Shown piece after piece: positions 1 through 5,076 of a stretch of 7,664 nt of DNA; positions within the stretch are counted from its first letter, which is position 1, and every line of letters starts with the position of its first letter. Origin of the DNA: CBIHON01 sp966211965 (GTDB lineage: Bacteria > Pseudomonadota > Gammaproteobacteria > Burkholderiales > Burkholderiaceae_D); the NCBI GenBank assembly GCA_966211965.1, contig CBIHON010000088.1, positions 1-7,664 of the forward strand. Reading direction: 5' to 3'. The position numbers and the translations under genes were made by a program. Below the pieces are notes generated by a model. It had not been told where the DNA came from, made no database searches, and saw only the letters and a program-made list of their open reading frames with translations.

Positions 1-9
1 CAGCGTCCG

Positions 10-37
10 ATTATAAAAATCGCAGACCCTACGTCAT
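10..37 (-). promoter_or_regulatory. Leftward sigma70-type promoter for a gene beyond the left edge
   Basis: Read on the minus strand, ATGACG (32-37) is followed after 16 bases by a perfect TATAAT (10-15). The -35 box matches TTGACA at four of six positions. Transcription would begin at about position 3 or just outside the window and run left, so the neighbour is probably divergent from the genes described here. The gene itself cannot be seen. Confidence 0.45.
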
Positions 38-87
38 TTCGCCAACCGCTCTAGACTTGTTCGGACTTCAATAAAATCTCATTTTCA

Positions 88-185
88 AACAGGCTGTAAA
101 CTGGCATCCCGCTGCAAGCCAGATGTAAGATTCCACCTGTAATCTACAAACAGGACAAACGCCGGCATCGTCCGGCGTTTTTATT
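88..185 (+). ncRNA. Candidate small RNA or leader with three hairpins and a terminator
   Basis: Three hairpins lie in a row: CTGGC 101-105 with GCCAG 118-122; CCTGT 136-140 with ACAGG 150-154; and a 9-bp stem 157-165 with 172-180 followed by a T-rich tract. A further ACAGG at 89-93 could pair with CCTGT 136-140 instead, so two alternative folds are possible. No credible ORF covers the stretch. It may be an independent sRNA, a leader that attenuates the small gene starting at 218, or the 3' end of an unseen transcript. I recognise no known riboswitch class in it. No convincing promoter is visible: a TAAAAT at 72-77 lacks a good -35 box. Confidence 0.3.
157..185 (+). terminator. Rho-independent terminator
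   Basis: A 9-bp GC-rich stem (157-165 with 172-180, loop of six bases 166-171) is followed by TTATTTTT. It ends whatever is transcribed rightwards from before 157 and lies 33 bases before the start codon of the small gene at 218. That gene therefore needs either read-through or a promoter inside 181-210. Confidence 0.75.
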
Positions 186-217
186 TTTGTGGACATTACA
201 ATTTTGGGAGACGCATC

Positions 218-439
218 ATGTGGAAAATTTTTGCCGGGTTTATCGTCTTTGCGGGGATCTCGCTGTTCGTTATCCTGAAAGGCGGCGACAAGATCGATAT
301 GCAGGGCGAAGCCGGAGGCCATACATCCGAAGCCGGCGCATCGGCGCACGCTTCGGTACCGGCGCCGGTTGTTGCCAGTGCAGTGGCACCGGCCAGCGCG
401 AGCGCACCTGCTGCAGCCGGTGCCGCCGCATCGAAATAA
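218..439 (+). CDS. Small single-span membrane protein with Ala/Pro-rich tail, unknown function
   Basis: This 73-residue protein begins MWKIFAGFIVF and has one hydrophobic segment at about residues 3-20. A short charged stretch follows (KGGDKID, 21-27), then a low-complexity tail rich in Ala, Ser, Pro and Gly to residue 73. The segment has no Lys/Arg-rich signal-peptide start and no lipobox cysteine, so an N-terminal membrane anchor with a disordered periplasmic tail is the likely layout. The ATG at 218 is preceded by GGGAG (205-210 region) at good spacing, which supports this start and the reality of the gene. It stands alone between two terminators, so it is probably monocistronic. I do not recognise a family, and the tail gives no catalytic motif. 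Confidence 0.7.
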   Translation: MWKIFAGFIVFAGISLFVILKGGDKIDMQGEAGGHTSEAGASAHASVPAPVVASAVAPASASAPAAAGAAASK

Positions 440-451
440 CACGCGTCCTCT

Positions 452-486
452 AAAAAATCCGCATGTTTGCGCATGCGGATTTTTTA
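452..486 (+). terminator. Strong Rho-independent terminator of the small membrane-protein gene
   Basis: A perfect 14-bp inverted repeat (452-465 with 472-485) has a six-base loop. The A-run on the left arm pairs with the T-run on the right, and ATTT follows. The symmetry means it could also work on the minus strand. It lies 12 bases after the TAA at 437-439. Confidence 0.88.
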
Positions 487-687
487 TTTCTGAGCAAATG
501 CGAGGGTATACCCGCGCTTGCGGACTGCTGCCCCTGCACTACAATTCAAATGCATCCCCCTTCCGGCAAATCCTTCGCTGCGGAAATTCTCTTGCCGGCT
601 TAATCAAATCGTGTCAGAGGAATTTTCATGGAATCTCACTGAATCCACTACAATACCTACCCTTGGTATCCCTACATTCTCATTGCT
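486..687 (+). promoter_or_regulatory. Upstream region of the DUF2863 gene: two TACAAT boxes, a hairpin and a 4-codon ORF
   Basis: Promoter candidate one is TTGCGG (518-523), 16 bases, then TACAAT (540-545), giving a leader of about 135 bases. Candidate two is TACAAT at 649-654 with only a weak -35 (TTCATG, 625-630). A 7-bp stem (563-569 with 592-598) lies in the long leader but has no U-tract. AGAGGAA (616-622) stands six bases before ATG 628, which opens a frame of only four codons (MESH) ending in TGA 640-642. That ATG is in frame with the main start at 688, which itself has no clear ribosome binding site. Confidence 0.35.
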
Positions 688-1926
688 ATGCGTCGTCCAT
701 CCCAGAGCTCTCCCCAGAAACTTTCTGCTGACAGCCAGCGCCTCGTCACCTTCGCGCAGGCGATCGTGCAGGCCGGCAGCCGCCTGGAAGAGAGGGCGTG
801 GGAACATAACCTCGATGCACTGCTGCAAAAATTATTAAAGAACGACCACCAGAATACGGTCGATGCCGCGCTCGATAATCTGTTCAAGGTTGAATCGGGT
901 GCTTACGATGTCCTGATGGAATCCATCGAAGCCGTCAGCGAATCTTGCGTTATCGAACATGAAGGCGCCCGCTACGATGCGCTACTGATCGCAGCGCCGA
1001 TTCTGGCCTGGACCCGCTTTTCCATCGCATCAGGCCCGATCGCCGCCGACATGCTGACCACCTTGAGCGCTCACCTGAATGCTCATCTGCTGGCGCCGGA
1101 CACCCGACTGGCGATGGCGCCGACGCTGTTCGCAATCGATCAGTTGCCGCGCACGCATGCGGATACGCTCGCCGTGACGCAACGCATGGCGCAAGCAGCG
1201 CTCAAAAGCCACGCGCTGAAGCAACTGGTCAATCCGCCGCAAACCGCCCCTTTCCTGGCCGATACACGTTACCTGTTGGCTACCGTGGTCGCCCCTGCTG
1301 GGGCTCCGCTGTTCCGCTGGCAAGCCTCGCAGGCCCTGGCCGAGCGTGACGAAGCGCTGGCTCAATGGCGTGCACAAGCGATGCCGAATATCGCACGCCT
1401 GCTGCCGGGCTGCGGTATTGAATTGCTGTTGCCGGAAGCTTATTTCGTCGCCTGCCGTGAAGCCGACCGGCAGATACGCCCGGCTTCTATCCGCGCCGCC
1501 GTGCACTACCTGACTCATACCCTCAACGTCGAACCGAAGAAATTGCGCGCCGTCATCGGCGACTTCGGCGATGAACCCGATGGCCGGGTGGACGAATACC
1601 GGGTCGGATTCACGCTGGAGCAAGATGCCGATGTGGTCTACGGGGTGGTCTGGCCCTTGTACGGACCGGAAGACGAGGAAAAGCCGGACGACCAATCGAC
1701 CGCGATCCTGAGCATGCAGGCAGCCGCCGGACGCGTCTCATCGATTACCGAAATCCTGTCGCTGCTGCGCGGCTGCGGCGTGAGTGAAATCAAGCGGCAC
1801 ACAGAACGCTTTCCGATGGAGTTTTGCGAAGACTGCGGCGCCCCGCTGTATCCCGATCCGGAAGGTGAACTGGTGCATGCGGAAATGCCCGACGATGCAC
1901 CGCAAGGGCCGGGACATTTTCATTGA
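688..1926 (+). CDS. DUF2863 family protein (function unknown)
   Basis: This 412-residue protein matches, from memory of the family, the DUF2863 proteins of Burkholderiales, which begin MRRP and are about 400 residues long. No biochemical role is established. The N-terminal half (about 15-260) is Ala/Leu-rich and mostly helical. The middle (about 290-340) is acidic, with strand-like stretches around GDEPDGRVDEYRVGF and VVYGVVWPLYG. The tail has a Cys-x-x-Cys (C380, C383) followed by H397, H410 and H412, a plausible metal site. No signal peptide or membrane span is seen, so it is probably cytosolic. The start at 688 was kept because the MRRP opening fits the family, although no Shine-Dalgarno sequence precedes it and an in-frame stop lies at 640-642. 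It is transcribed towards the CYTH gene, with a long palindrome between them. Confidence 0.85.
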   Translation: MRRPSQSSPQKLSADSQRLVTFAQAIVQAGSRLEERAWEHNLDALLQKLLKNDHQNTVDAALDNLFKVESGAYDVLMESIEAVSESCVIEHEGARYDALLIAAPILAWTRFSIASGPIAADMLTTLSAHLNAHLLAPDTRLAMAPTLFAIDQLPRTHADTLAVTQRMAQAALKSHALKQLVNPPQTAPFLADTRYLLATVVAPAGAPLFRWQASQALAERDEALAQWRAQAMPNIARLLPGCGIELLLPEAYFVACREADRQIRPASIRAAVHYLTHTLNVEPKKLRAVIGDFGDEPDGRVDEYRVGFTLEQDADVVYGVVWPLYGPEDEEKPDDQSTAILSMQAAAGRVSSITEILSLLRGCGVSEIKRHTERFPMEFCEDCGAPLYPDPEGELVHAEMPDDAPQGPGHFH

Positions 1927-1945
1927 TTATTGGGCGGAACGCTAA

Positions 1946-2110
1946 GAGCCTTCTAAATAAATGCCGCTGGCTAGAGCATTTTTAGCCTGGCCGTGCGGAG
2001 TCAAGGTCAGGCCGAGGAGCGGACGCGTACAGGCGTACGCCGAGCACCGGAGGCCTGAGATTGGCCCGTACGGCCAGGCTAAAAATGCTCTAGGCGCGTT
2101 TAGAGGCCCT
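1946..2110. repeat. Large nested palindromic element between convergent genes
   Basis: The core is a perfect 24-bp inverted repeat, 1971-1994 (begins CTAGAGCATTTTTAG) with 2070-2093. Inside it TCAGGCC (2007-2013) pairs with GGCCTGA (2052-2058), and GCGTAC (2025-2030) pairs with GTACGC (2035-2040) around the loop AGGC. Outside it GCCTTCTAAA (1947-1956) pairs, with one bulged base, to TTTAGAGGC (2099-2107). The structure therefore folds over about 160 bases. The outer right arm reaches the stop codon of the CYTH gene (2109-2111). Both strands carry open frames of about 60 codons, which I take as by-products of the palindrome. It could be a dispersed intergenic repeat (REP or MITE-like, with CTAG at both tips), a two-way transcription barrier, or both. 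No clear target duplication is visible. Confidence 0.8.
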
Positions 2111-2582
2111 AACGGTCCGTCCAAGCCGAATACGGATGACGCAGTAAATTCGCATTGAAATAACGCGCGTCATGGGTGACCTCGTCACCCACCCAATCCG
2201 GCTTTGAAAACACCTGGTCTTCCGCCTCCAGTTCGATCTCGGCCACCACCAGGCCGGCATTGTCGCCGTAGAATTCGTCGACTTCCCACATCATGCCATT
2301 ATCGAGTATGCGATAACGCGTCTTTTCAATCACCGGCCGTTCGCACAGCTCCGCCAGAAAACACTGCGCATCAGCCATCGGGATCGGATACTCCCACTCG
2401 CCACGGGTCGCGCCCACTGTGCGGCCCTTGATCGTGAGCATGGCCGAGCCGCCCTCGATTCTCACCCGTACGATCCGATCCGGATGCGATGACAAGTACC
2501 CCTGGCGTATCGACATGCCCTCGCCCAGGGTTTTCCAACGCTCCCCACGCACCAGGAATTTACGTTCGATCTCCACGCTCAC
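2109..2582 (-). CDS. Single-domain CYTH / triphosphate tunnel metalloenzyme
   Basis: This 157-residue protein has the CYTH signature along its whole length: ExExK at E4, E6, K8; RVR at 39-41; TIKGR with K52 and R54; EWEYPI with E62 and E64; EKTRYR with K87 and R89; WEVDEF with E100 and D102; and AEIELE with E115 and E117. In the family these charged residues line a beta-barrel tunnel that binds a triphosphate with Mg or Mn. Bacterial one-domain members such as the Nitrosomonas europaea enzyme hydrolyse inorganic triphosphate, so triphosphatase activity is the best guess; adenylate cyclase or thiamine-triphosphatase activity is less likely. The start is GTG at 2582, with AGGAG (2589-2593) six bases upstream. 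It overlaps the stop of the carboxypeptidase gene by four bases (GTGA), so the two are probably translationally coupled. It is cytosolic, with no signal peptide. Confidence 0.92.
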   Translation of the reverse strand: MSVEIERKFLVRGERWKTLGEGMSIRQGYLSSHPDRIVRVRIEGGSAMLTIKGRTVGATRGEWEYPIPMADAQCFLAELCERPVIEKTRYRILDNGMMWEVDEFYGDNAGLVVAEIELEAEDQVFSKPDWVGDEVTHDARYFNANLLRHPYSAWTDR

Positions 2583-3712
2583 CGTTTGCTCCTGTCAAGC
2601 GCCAGCAATAGCGGCTGCAAGATCGCTTTGCCCAGCGCCGCGCTGCGCGCGCCATTCCAGCCGACCCGCTGATCAGGCAAATTCGCATTGTCCTTGAACG
2701 GCATCTCCAGCGTCAGCGACAGGCATTTGAAGGTATGGCCGATGTATTTGGATGCCAGCTTCAATACCTCTTCCTGATACTTGCTGGCGGCATAGCCATG
2801 CTCGCTCTGGAAGTCGGGACTGGCGCGTTTGAAATCGGCGATAAACGCCTGCTGTTCGGCTGCCTGCGCGGCGCTGAATCCTTCCAGCATTTCGCTGCCG
2901 GCCACAAATACGTACGGCAAGACTTCATCACCGTGAATATCAAGAAACAGGTCGCAACCGGTAGCATGAATCTGGTCGCGCACCACCAGCACCTCCGGAC
3001 TGCGCTCCATCGTCGGCGTCATCCATTCTCGGTTCAGGTTGGCGCCGGCGGCATTTGTGCGCAGATTGCCATGCACTGAGCCATCCGGATTCATGTTTGG
3101 CACGATGTAAAACACGGCGCTTGCCAGCAGACGCCGCGCAATCGGATCGGCCGGATCAAGCAGCGCGTCAACCATGCCTTCGACAAACCATTCAGCCATG
3201 GTTTCGCCCGGATGCTGGCGCGCGATCACCCAGACTTTTTGCGCCGCGGCCGGGTTGCCGATCACGAGCAGATTCATGTCGCGTCCTTCGACCGTACTGC
3301 CGAGGTCCTGCACCCGCGCCTGCGCGCATTTTTCCGCACGGCCCAGCAACTGCAGATGGCGCTCCCAGGAATACGGCTCGAAGTAAGCGTAATACACACT
3401 ATCGCGTTCCGGCGTATGGGTAATCGTCAGCACTTGGCCATCGTAATTGGTCGGCACACGGAACCAATTCAGCTTGTCGTAGCTGGCGACCGCCTGGTAA
3501 TCCTCCCACCCGGCAGCAAAAGTGGCTTGGCCGGCATTGAGAAAACGAATGGTGCAAGACTCGCCGCGCGCGCCCTGCAGACGAAAGTAAAACCACTGCG
3601 CAAAGTCGGCATGAGAGTCCTTGCGAAGGTTCAGGCCGATCGCCTGCGGACTGTCGGCGTGCACGACCTCAATGGCGCCGGCGTCGAATTGTTGGCTGAT
3701 TTTGATGGGCAT
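2579..3712 (-). CDS. M14 family zinc carboxypeptidase, cytosolic (CCP-like) type
   Basis: This 377-residue metallocarboxypeptidase belongs to the CCP-like branch of family M14. Residues 1 to about 118 form the N-terminal beta domain typical of CCPs (QWFYFR 40-45, NWFRVPTNYDG 82-92, YFEPYSWERH 110-119). The catalytic domain follows: zinc ligands H167 and E170 in HPGE, then PNMNPDG 205-211, the substrate-binding N227-R228 in NLNRE, the third zinc ligand H260 in DIHGDE, and the catalytic glutamate E336 in LTLEMPFK. All key residues are present. Eukaryotic relatives remove glutamates from tubulin tails; a homologue from Burkholderia cenocepacia has been studied structurally, but bacterial substrates are unknown to me. 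No signal peptide is seen. The ATG at 3712 was chosen because the family begins there; a longer frame to 3805 would need a TTG start and adds an unconserved stretch. It is first in a two-gene operon with the CYTH gene. Confidence 0.92.
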   Translation of the reverse strand: MPIKISQQFDAGAIEVVHADSPQAIGLNLRKDSHADFAQWFYFRLQGARGESCTIRFLNAGQATFAAGWEDYQAVASYDKLNWFRVPTNYDGQVLTITHTPERDSVYYAYFEPYSWERHLQLLGRAEKCAQARVQDLGSTVEGRDMNLLVIGNPAAAQKVWVIARQHPGETMAEWFVEGMVDALLDPADPIARRLLASAVFYIVPNMNPDGSVHGNLRTNAAGANLNREWMTPTMERSPEVLVVRDQIHATGCDLFLDIHGDEVLPYVFVAGSEMLEGFSAAQAAEQQAFIADFKRASPDFQSEHGYAASKYQEEVLKLASKYIGHTFKCLSLTLEMPFKDNANLPDQRVGWNGARSAALGKAILQPLLLALDRSKR

Positions 3713-3733
3713 AGGAATTTCACGAGCCTTGCG

Positions 3734-3739
3734 AATATA
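3734..3739 (-). promoter_or_regulatory. Possible -10 box for the carboxypeptidase-CYTH operon
   Basis: On the minus strand TATATT lies about 22 bases before the ATG at 3712, so the leader would be very short. No good -35 box stands 16-18 bases upstream, and the start codon has only a weak ribosome binding site. This is the best candidate in the short upstream region. Confidence 0.3.
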
Positions 3740-3877
3740 TAGAAATGGAGGGAGTCTTTTGGACTGGCATTGCTGCGTCCGCCGCAACGCCGTTGTCCTG
3801 GCCAAGGACGAATACGGCTAAGCAGTTTTTTGGGTATTGCTATTCTGCGTCTTTTATTCTTTTTCGCAAAGCCGCAA

Positions 3878-4120
3878 ATGACGTTTCGCATTCTTTTTGC
3901 CAGCCGCTTGCTGACGCGGTTCGCAAGGCAAGCCACTGCGGATAGCTGGCCCTCCCAAAGCAATCCGCCTCATCGCCGCCGCTCCGGGGGCATCGCTCGG
4001 CGGATCGCGCGTATCCTCGGCGCCAAGCCGACAGAACGCCCTGACCAACCGTTCGCGATCGAAAAGCAACCCGGCGCAGCCGGCACCATCGCTACGGTCG
4101 TCATGCCAGATGACCTGGCC
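3878..4120 (+). pseudogene. Decayed fragment of a Bug-type (TctC family) solute-binding protein
   Basis: From ATG 3878 the frame gives a worn signal-peptide-like start (MTFRILFASRLL) and then WPS. The next residues of the family, KAIRLIAAAPG, are found one base later in the +1 frame (3957-3989). The original frame resumes at 3989 with GIARRIARILGAKP, QPFAIEKQPGAAG and TIATVV. Read across both shifts this is the usual N-terminus of periplasmic Bug proteins (YPSKPIRL, then a PGG turn, then QPVVVENRPGAGG). One extra base in the C-run at 3954-3956 and one missing base in the G-run at 3986-3990 explain the shifts. Similarity fades after about 4120, and the frame runs into the tRNA gene, so the remaining two thirds are missing. 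Bug proteins normally bind carboxylates for uptake; this copy cannot work. The match is by eye. Confidence 0.55.
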
Positions 4121-4186
4121 TCATCAGGAAAATCTGAGCGGCCTTGGATTGAAATACTGGATCAACAATGCGCGAATGAACACGCG

Positions 4187-4216
4187 TGGCGAAAAGCCGT
4201 TCTCCTCTGTTATAAT
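4187..4216 (+). promoter_or_regulatory. Promoter of the tRNA-Pro gene
   Basis: A perfect TATAAT at 4211-4216 lies 11 bases before the tRNA, with a weak -35 (TGGCGA, 4187-4192) at 18 bases. Transcription would start near 4223, leaving a 5' leader of about five bases for RNase P to remove. Confidence 0.65.
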
Positions 4217-4227
4217 TCACAACTCGT

Positions 4228-4304
4228 CGGGGCGTAGCGCAGCCTGGTAGCGTACTTGCATGGGGTGCAAGGGGTCGGAAGTTCGAATCTTCTCGCCCCG
4301 ACCA
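4228..4304 (+). tRNA. tRNA-Pro (anticodon GGG)
   Basis: The 77-base gene folds fully. The acceptor stem CGGGGCG (4228-4234) pairs with CGCCCCG (4294-4300), followed by discriminator A and an encoded CCA (4302-4304). The anticodon stem CTTGC (4255-4259) pairs with GCAAG (4267-4271) around the loop ATGGGGT, which places anticodon GGG at 4262-4264, reading CCC and CCU proline codons. The T-arm GGAAG with CTTCT encloses TTCGAAT, and the D-arm carries GCGCAGCCTGGTAGCG. It stands alone with its own promoter and terminator. Confidence 0.96.
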
Positions 4305-4324
4305 ATAGAATCAATAACTTACAG

Positions 4325-4349
4325 AAAGCCGGTGCAAGCCGGCTTTTTT
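4325..4349 (+). terminator. Rho-independent terminator of tRNA-Pro
   Basis: An 8-bp stem, AAAGCCGG (4325-4332) with CCGGCTTT (4339-4346), has loop TGCAAG and runs into a tract of six T (4344-4349). It begins 20 bases after the tRNA. Confidence 0.88.
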
Positions 4350-4598
4350 GTTGCCAGCGTTTTGGCATGAAATTTGGCAAGAAAAAATCCTAAGCTTTCG
4401 ACTTTAAGCGCGGAGGATTGAACATTCTTGTGTCTGTAAATCAAACCACGCATGGCAACATAGACCAGCCAGAGTGGCTTCGGTCAGGACTGTAATTACC
4501 ATCGGCTTTAAACTCACTCGCACAGTAGGTAATTCAGATTCAAGATCGTGCAGGTTGATGTCCTCACATGGCAAACCATCCTTGATGAAGGTGCATTG

Positions 4599-4781
4599 TC
4601 AGCAAAACCGAATGCTGAGATAACGGAGTCCATCAGATGAAGTTAAGCCAATAGGGTTGACCGTGACCGTAGATTGACATTCCTGCGCAAAAGTGCACTT
4701 GGCGCACACACCTTGCGAGCAAGTATATCGGGCCACTGCCTCACCCCTCAAAATTGCAGCCCTCCGCTTTGCCAACGTCAT
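4599..4781 (-). CDS. Doubtful 60-codon ORF with a four-cysteine cluster
   Basis: From ATG 4781 the product would be 60 residues, beginning MTLAKRRAAILRG. It has four cysteines close together (C-x4-C-x2-C-x5-C in the stretch YTCSQGVCAKCTFAQEC) and a last cysteine at the C-terminus. GGGGGAGG lies directly upstream but only two bases from the ATG, which is tight. The cluster faintly recalls the zinc-binding knuckle near the end of some IS1182-type transposases. The surroundings are decayed DNA, so this may be a fragment or chance. A longer version could use GTG at 4811. Confidence 0.22.
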   Translation of the reverse strand: MTLAKRRAAILRGEAVARYTCSQGVCAKCTFAQECQSTVTVNPIGLTSSDGLRYLSIRFC

Positions 4782-4845
4782 AACCTCCCCCATTCGATAG
4801 CAAGTTAACACGGGGCGAAAATTCCTGCTTGCTTCCGGGACGTTG

Positions 4846-4932
4846 AATCAGGACGCCGCCATCGCTGACGAGCTCACCGCCGTCGAATGCCGCTTCGATG
4901 ACGAGCCGTCCGCCCGTCCTAAATGAGCAACT
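4846..4932 (-). pseudogene. Remnant of an IS1380-type transposase N-terminus
   Basis: The minus-strand frame reads FRTGGRLVIEAAFDGG, then ELVSDGGVLI. This resembles the N-terminal signature of IS1380-family DDE transposases, in which a short strand is followed by FDGG and then TSDGGVLLL. The frame opens after a stop (4933-4935) without a start codon, loses similarity just after GVLI, and stops at 4741. Only about 29 residues of a protein normally over 400 residues long remain. Terminal repeats could not be found. The assignment is from memory of the motif, not a search. Confidence 0.45.
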
Positions 4933-5076
4933 TCATCGGTACAATTTGGCGGGACCGCCGAGGCATCGGCGATCCCCAGTCGTGATTGACGTGAGAACCT
5001 ATGACAACGCGCTTCGGTACGGGATCGCCGCCCTCTTCTCATGAAATATTCAGGCTCTAGGCGGTCGCTGCTTCGA

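Larger units (their letters stand above)
4350..5076. other. Gene-poor stretch of worn DNA downstream of the tRNA
   Basis: These roughly 730 bases hold no gene I can support firmly. The left half (4350-4800) is visibly poorer in G and C than the flanks, and its frames are short and broken. A small inverted repeat (TTGCCA 4351-4356 with TGGCAA 4375-4380) follows the terminator. The right half contains the transposase remnant described separately and a 6-bp hairpin at 4956-4971 without a U-tract. No terminator is evident for the large gene that ends at 5077. No second copy of the tRNA 3' end was seen, so an intact integrated element is not indicated within the window. Confidence 0.6.

Noticed and set aside
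1030..1695. 221-codon minus-strand ORF opposite the DUF2863 gene
   Set aside because: It is rich in Arg, Gln and His as expected of an antisense shadow, and the plus strand carries a recognised family.
1961..2158. 65-codon plus-strand ORF, and a 60-codon minus-strand ORF (1942-2124), over the palindrome
   Set aside because: Both follow from the inverted repeat being stop-free on each strand; neither has a convincing ribosome site, and the palindrome explains the sequence better.
3713..3805. N-terminal extension of the carboxypeptidase to a TTG at 3805
   Set aside because: The added 31 residues are basic and unlike the family, whose members begin near the ATG at 3712; TTG is a rare start.
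4956..4971. 6-bp hairpin (CGCCGA with TCGGCG) as a terminator for the large gene
   Set aside because: No U-tract follows on the minus strand, and it lies over 100 bases after the stop.
4848..5042. 64-codon minus-strand ORF rich in Arg and Ser
   Set aside because: The composition is that of an out-of-frame reading, and the transposase-like match lies in a different frame of the same strand.
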